DNA of 6,782 nucleotides. Source: Candidatus Altimarinota bacterium. Its GTDB lineage: Bacteria > Patescibacteriota > Gracilibacteria > UBA4473. The notes beneath the pieces are model-generated. The model had not been told where the DNA came from. It saw only the letters and a list, made by a program, of their open reading frames with translations, and did no database searches. The translations under genes and the position numbers were made by a program. How positions within the stretch are numbered: the stretch's first letter is position 1; each line of letters begins with the position of its first letter. Location: contig JALVIB010000089.1 in assembly GCA_027028725.1 (NCBI GenBank), positions 1 through 6,782 of the forward strand, written 5' to 3'. Positions 6,065 through 6,782 of the stretch are shown in pieces.

Positions 6065-6093
6065 TTGCCAAATTTCGCGGGATTTTCTAGTAT
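6065..6093 (+). promoter_or_regulatory. Candidate promoter for the small antitoxin gene
   Basis: TTGCCA (6065-6070) and TAGTAT (6088-6093) are 17 bases apart and resemble -35 and -10 elements (5/6 and 4/6). Transcription would begin near 6100, four bases before the ATG at 6104, so the message would be almost leaderless. An exact dispersed decamer (6074-6083) occupies the spacer, where a binding protein could interfere with RNA polymerase; that role is speculative. Confidence 0.35.
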
Positions 6094-6103
6094 TAAATGG
6101 AAA

Positions 6104-6310
6104 ATGGAAGAAAAATTCAAAAAACAATTTCCGGAAGTTTACGAGAAAGGTGTTGAAGTTTTAGGTGAAGAAAATTTTACTAAATGGCTAGATACACCGA
6201 TTATTGCCTTGAACGGAACATCTCCAACAGAATTTATAAAAAATAATCAAGACAAAGTTGAAGAAGTTCTTGCGATTTTGAACAGAATTGATCATGGGAC
6301 ATATTCGTGA
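6104..6310 (+). CDS. Orphan Xre/MbcA/ParS-type antitoxin toxin-binding domain (DUF2384)
   Basis: A 68-residue protein with the pattern of the toxin-binding domain that ends Xre/MbcA/ParS antitoxins: V-L-G-E-E-N-F (18-24), K-W-L-D-T-P (25-30), A-L-N-G-T-S-P-T-E-F (33-42) and the closing V-E-E-V-L-A-I-L-N-R-I-D-H-G-T-Y-S (51-67). In characterised systems this domain inhibits a RES-family NAD+-degrading toxin and follows a DNA-binding helix-turn-helix. Here that helix-turn-helix is missing and no RES gene is adjacent. I start at ATG 6104; an upstream in-frame ATG at 6017 would add 29 non-conserved residues encoded across the promoter region and two decamer copies. It ends at TGA, the only such stop here. 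It may be a remnant, an anti-toxin scavenger, or the partner of a toxin elsewhere. Family recognition is good; function is inferred. Confidence 0.75.
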   Translation: MEEKFKKQFPEVYEKGVEVLGEENFTKWLDTPIIALNGTSPTEFIKNNQDKVEEVLAILNRIDHGTYS

Positions 6311-6327
6311 AAATCCCGCGAAATTTT
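6310..6327 (+). repeat. Extended decamer copy forming the whole gap between convergent genes
   Basis: The 15 bases between the TGA of the antitoxin gene and the stop of the minus-strand gene (6311-6325) are AAATCCCGCGAAATT, that is, the extended repeat and nothing else. No hairpin terminator lies here, so this copy may mark or affect the ends of both transcripts. Confidence 0.85.
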
Positions 6328-6782
6328 AGAACAGACTTCCTTGCATCACGGCATTTGTGTGTAAACCGATTTCTTTTGACGCGAAATCAAGTTCTAATCC
6401 ACACAATTTTTTAGCACAAATTGCTACTTTTTCCGTATCTGTTTCAATCGTAATGAACGGTCCGCGAATAGAAATAATCGTCCCCGAAATCCATTCGTCT
6501 TCTTGCAAATCAAGATGATGAAACGGTTTTGCACCATGACGAATTTTCGCGAGATTATAGATTTTTTCCCAACTTTGAAATTCCGGTTTTTTCAAAATAA
6601 ATTCACGCAAATGTTCATGAGAATCAAGTGTTGGCAAGATTTGTTCAAATTTTTTATTCAGAATTTTCTCTATTTCATCGACTGAAAGATCGGATAAGAA
6701 AACTTTTTGCTTTTGATTGATTTGGATTTTGTCCGCCAAACCAGATTGTCGAAAAATTGTTTCTATTTGTCGTGCGGCAATT
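6326..6782 (-). CDS. Unrecognised protein, C-terminal part (5' end outside window)
   Basis: The frame stays open from its TAA stop (6326-6328) to the window edge, giving at least 152 residues. The TTG at 6737-6739 is a possible start, but codons before it (I-A-A-R-Q-I-E-T-I-F-R-Q-S-G) read as ordinary helical protein, so I treat the gene as running past the edge. The N-terminal two thirds of the visible part is helical and charged. The last part, W-I-S-G-T-I-I-S-I-R-G-P-F-I-T-I-E-T, then V-A-I-C-A-K-K-L-C-G, looks like a small beta-barrel with two cysteines five residues apart. I recognise no family. It converges on the antitoxin gene with a 15-base gap that is filled by the dispersed decamer. 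It is unlikely to be a RES toxin, as it lacks a recognisable RES pattern. Confidence 0.6.
   Translation of the reverse strand, partial: IAARQIETIFRQSGLADKIQINQKQKVFLSDLSVDEIEKILNKKFEQILPTLDSHEHLREFILKKPEFQSWEKIYNLAKIRHGAKPFHHLDLQEDEWISGTIISIRGPFITIETDTEKVAICAKKLCGLELDFASKEIGLHTNAVMQGSLF

Larger units (their letters stand above)
258..6555. repeat. Dispersed decamer ATCCCGCGAA / TTCGCGGGAT, 18 exact copies
   Basis: Exact ATCCCGCGAA starts at 1237, 1351, 2484, 2903, 3389, 3778, 4036 and 6313. Exact TTCGCGGGAT starts at 792, 873, 1515, 2150, 3552, 4326, 4591, 4982, 5737 and 6074. One-mismatch copies start at 258, 580, 4098, 4738, 4893, 5094, 6034 and 6546. Flanks are usually A-rich before and T-rich after; the full form AAAATCCCGCGAAATTTT occurs at 6310-6327. 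The core nonamer TCCCGCGAA (either strand) appears 24 times, about once per 280 bases. The range given here covers the family; the DNA between copies is not repeat. Confidence 0.95.

Noticed and set aside
6017..6103. Upstream ATG extending the antitoxin by 29 residues
   Set aside because: The added residues show no family match, and the DNA is the divergent promoter region with two decamer copies.
5844..6164. A 106-codon plus-strand open frame over the Mg2+ channel start
   Set aside because: It overlaps two supported genes and the promoter region, and has no recognisable protein features.
6308..6346. Read-through of TGA as glycine (code 25, as in Gracilibacteria and Absconditabacteria)
   Set aside because: Long genes here use ordinary glycine codons and no in-frame TGA. 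The conserved antitoxin domain ends right at this TGA, and read-through would run into the convergent gene.
258..6555. The decamer as a ParB parS site or a Chi-like site
   Set aside because: parS sites are palindromic 16-mers of different sequence and few per genome. Chi sites are usually biased to one strand, while these are nearly balanced (8 versus 10), although a Chi-like role cannot be fully excluded from one window.

Overview
This AT-rich window (roughly 35-40 % GC by eye) looks like a chromosomal segment of an uncultured, small-genome bacterium, most likely of the Candidate Phyla Radiation (Patescibacteria; a Peregrinibacteria- or Gracilibacteria-like lineage is possible). That placement is inference. 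It rests on base composition, the gene set, the near absence of Shine-Dalgarno sequences and the repeat types. The genetic code appears standard: long genes read through without in-frame TGA, and one gene ends at TGA.

Layout. 13-1341 (+) encodes a single-pass membrane protein with a FecR-like domain and a long helical C-terminus. 1342-1562 is a repeat-rich spacer with a palindromic terminator and two related hairpin repeats. 1563-2168 (+) is a Nudix hydrolase of the ADP-ribose pyrophosphatase type, whose stop codon lies inside a palindromic repeat. 2245-3348 (+) is a membrane-anchored double-LysM, M23 peptidoglycan endopeptidase. Five bases later comes comEC (3354-5030, +), the DNA-uptake channel, in a form without the C-terminal metallo-beta-lactamase domain. 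It carries three in-frame copies of a 30-bp palindromic repeat. 5107-6018 (-) is a CorA-superfamily Mg2+ channel of the Mrs2/Alr1 type. 6104-6310 (+) is a tiny orphan toxin-binding antitoxin domain (DUF2384/MbcA-ParS type). 6326-6782 (-) is the 3' part of an unrecognised gene that runs off the window.

The most striking signal is not a gene. A non-palindromic decamer, ATCCCGCGAA (reverse complement TTCGCGGGAT), occurs 18 times exactly, with 8 further one-mismatch copies. It appears in both orientations, in coding and intergenic DNA, and usually has A-rich and T-rich flanks (extended form AAAATCCCGCGAAATTTT). Chance would predict about 0.005 exact copies. Within genes it is read in all three frames in each orientation, so the DNA rather than the protein is being kept. 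It clusters at gene ends and is densest in comEC. The distribution resembles the DNA uptake sequences of Neisseriaceae and Pasteurellaceae or the HIP1 element of cyanobacteria. A DNA-uptake or genome-identity signal in an uncultured lineage is the most exciting reading, but other DNA-level roles are open.

How the genes may work together: the wall hydrolase and ComEC are probably co-transcribed and could act together in envelope opening and DNA import. The other genes (envelope signalling, nucleotide clean-up, Mg2+ transport, orphan antitoxin) look like housekeeping or accessory neighbours without a proven shared pathway.
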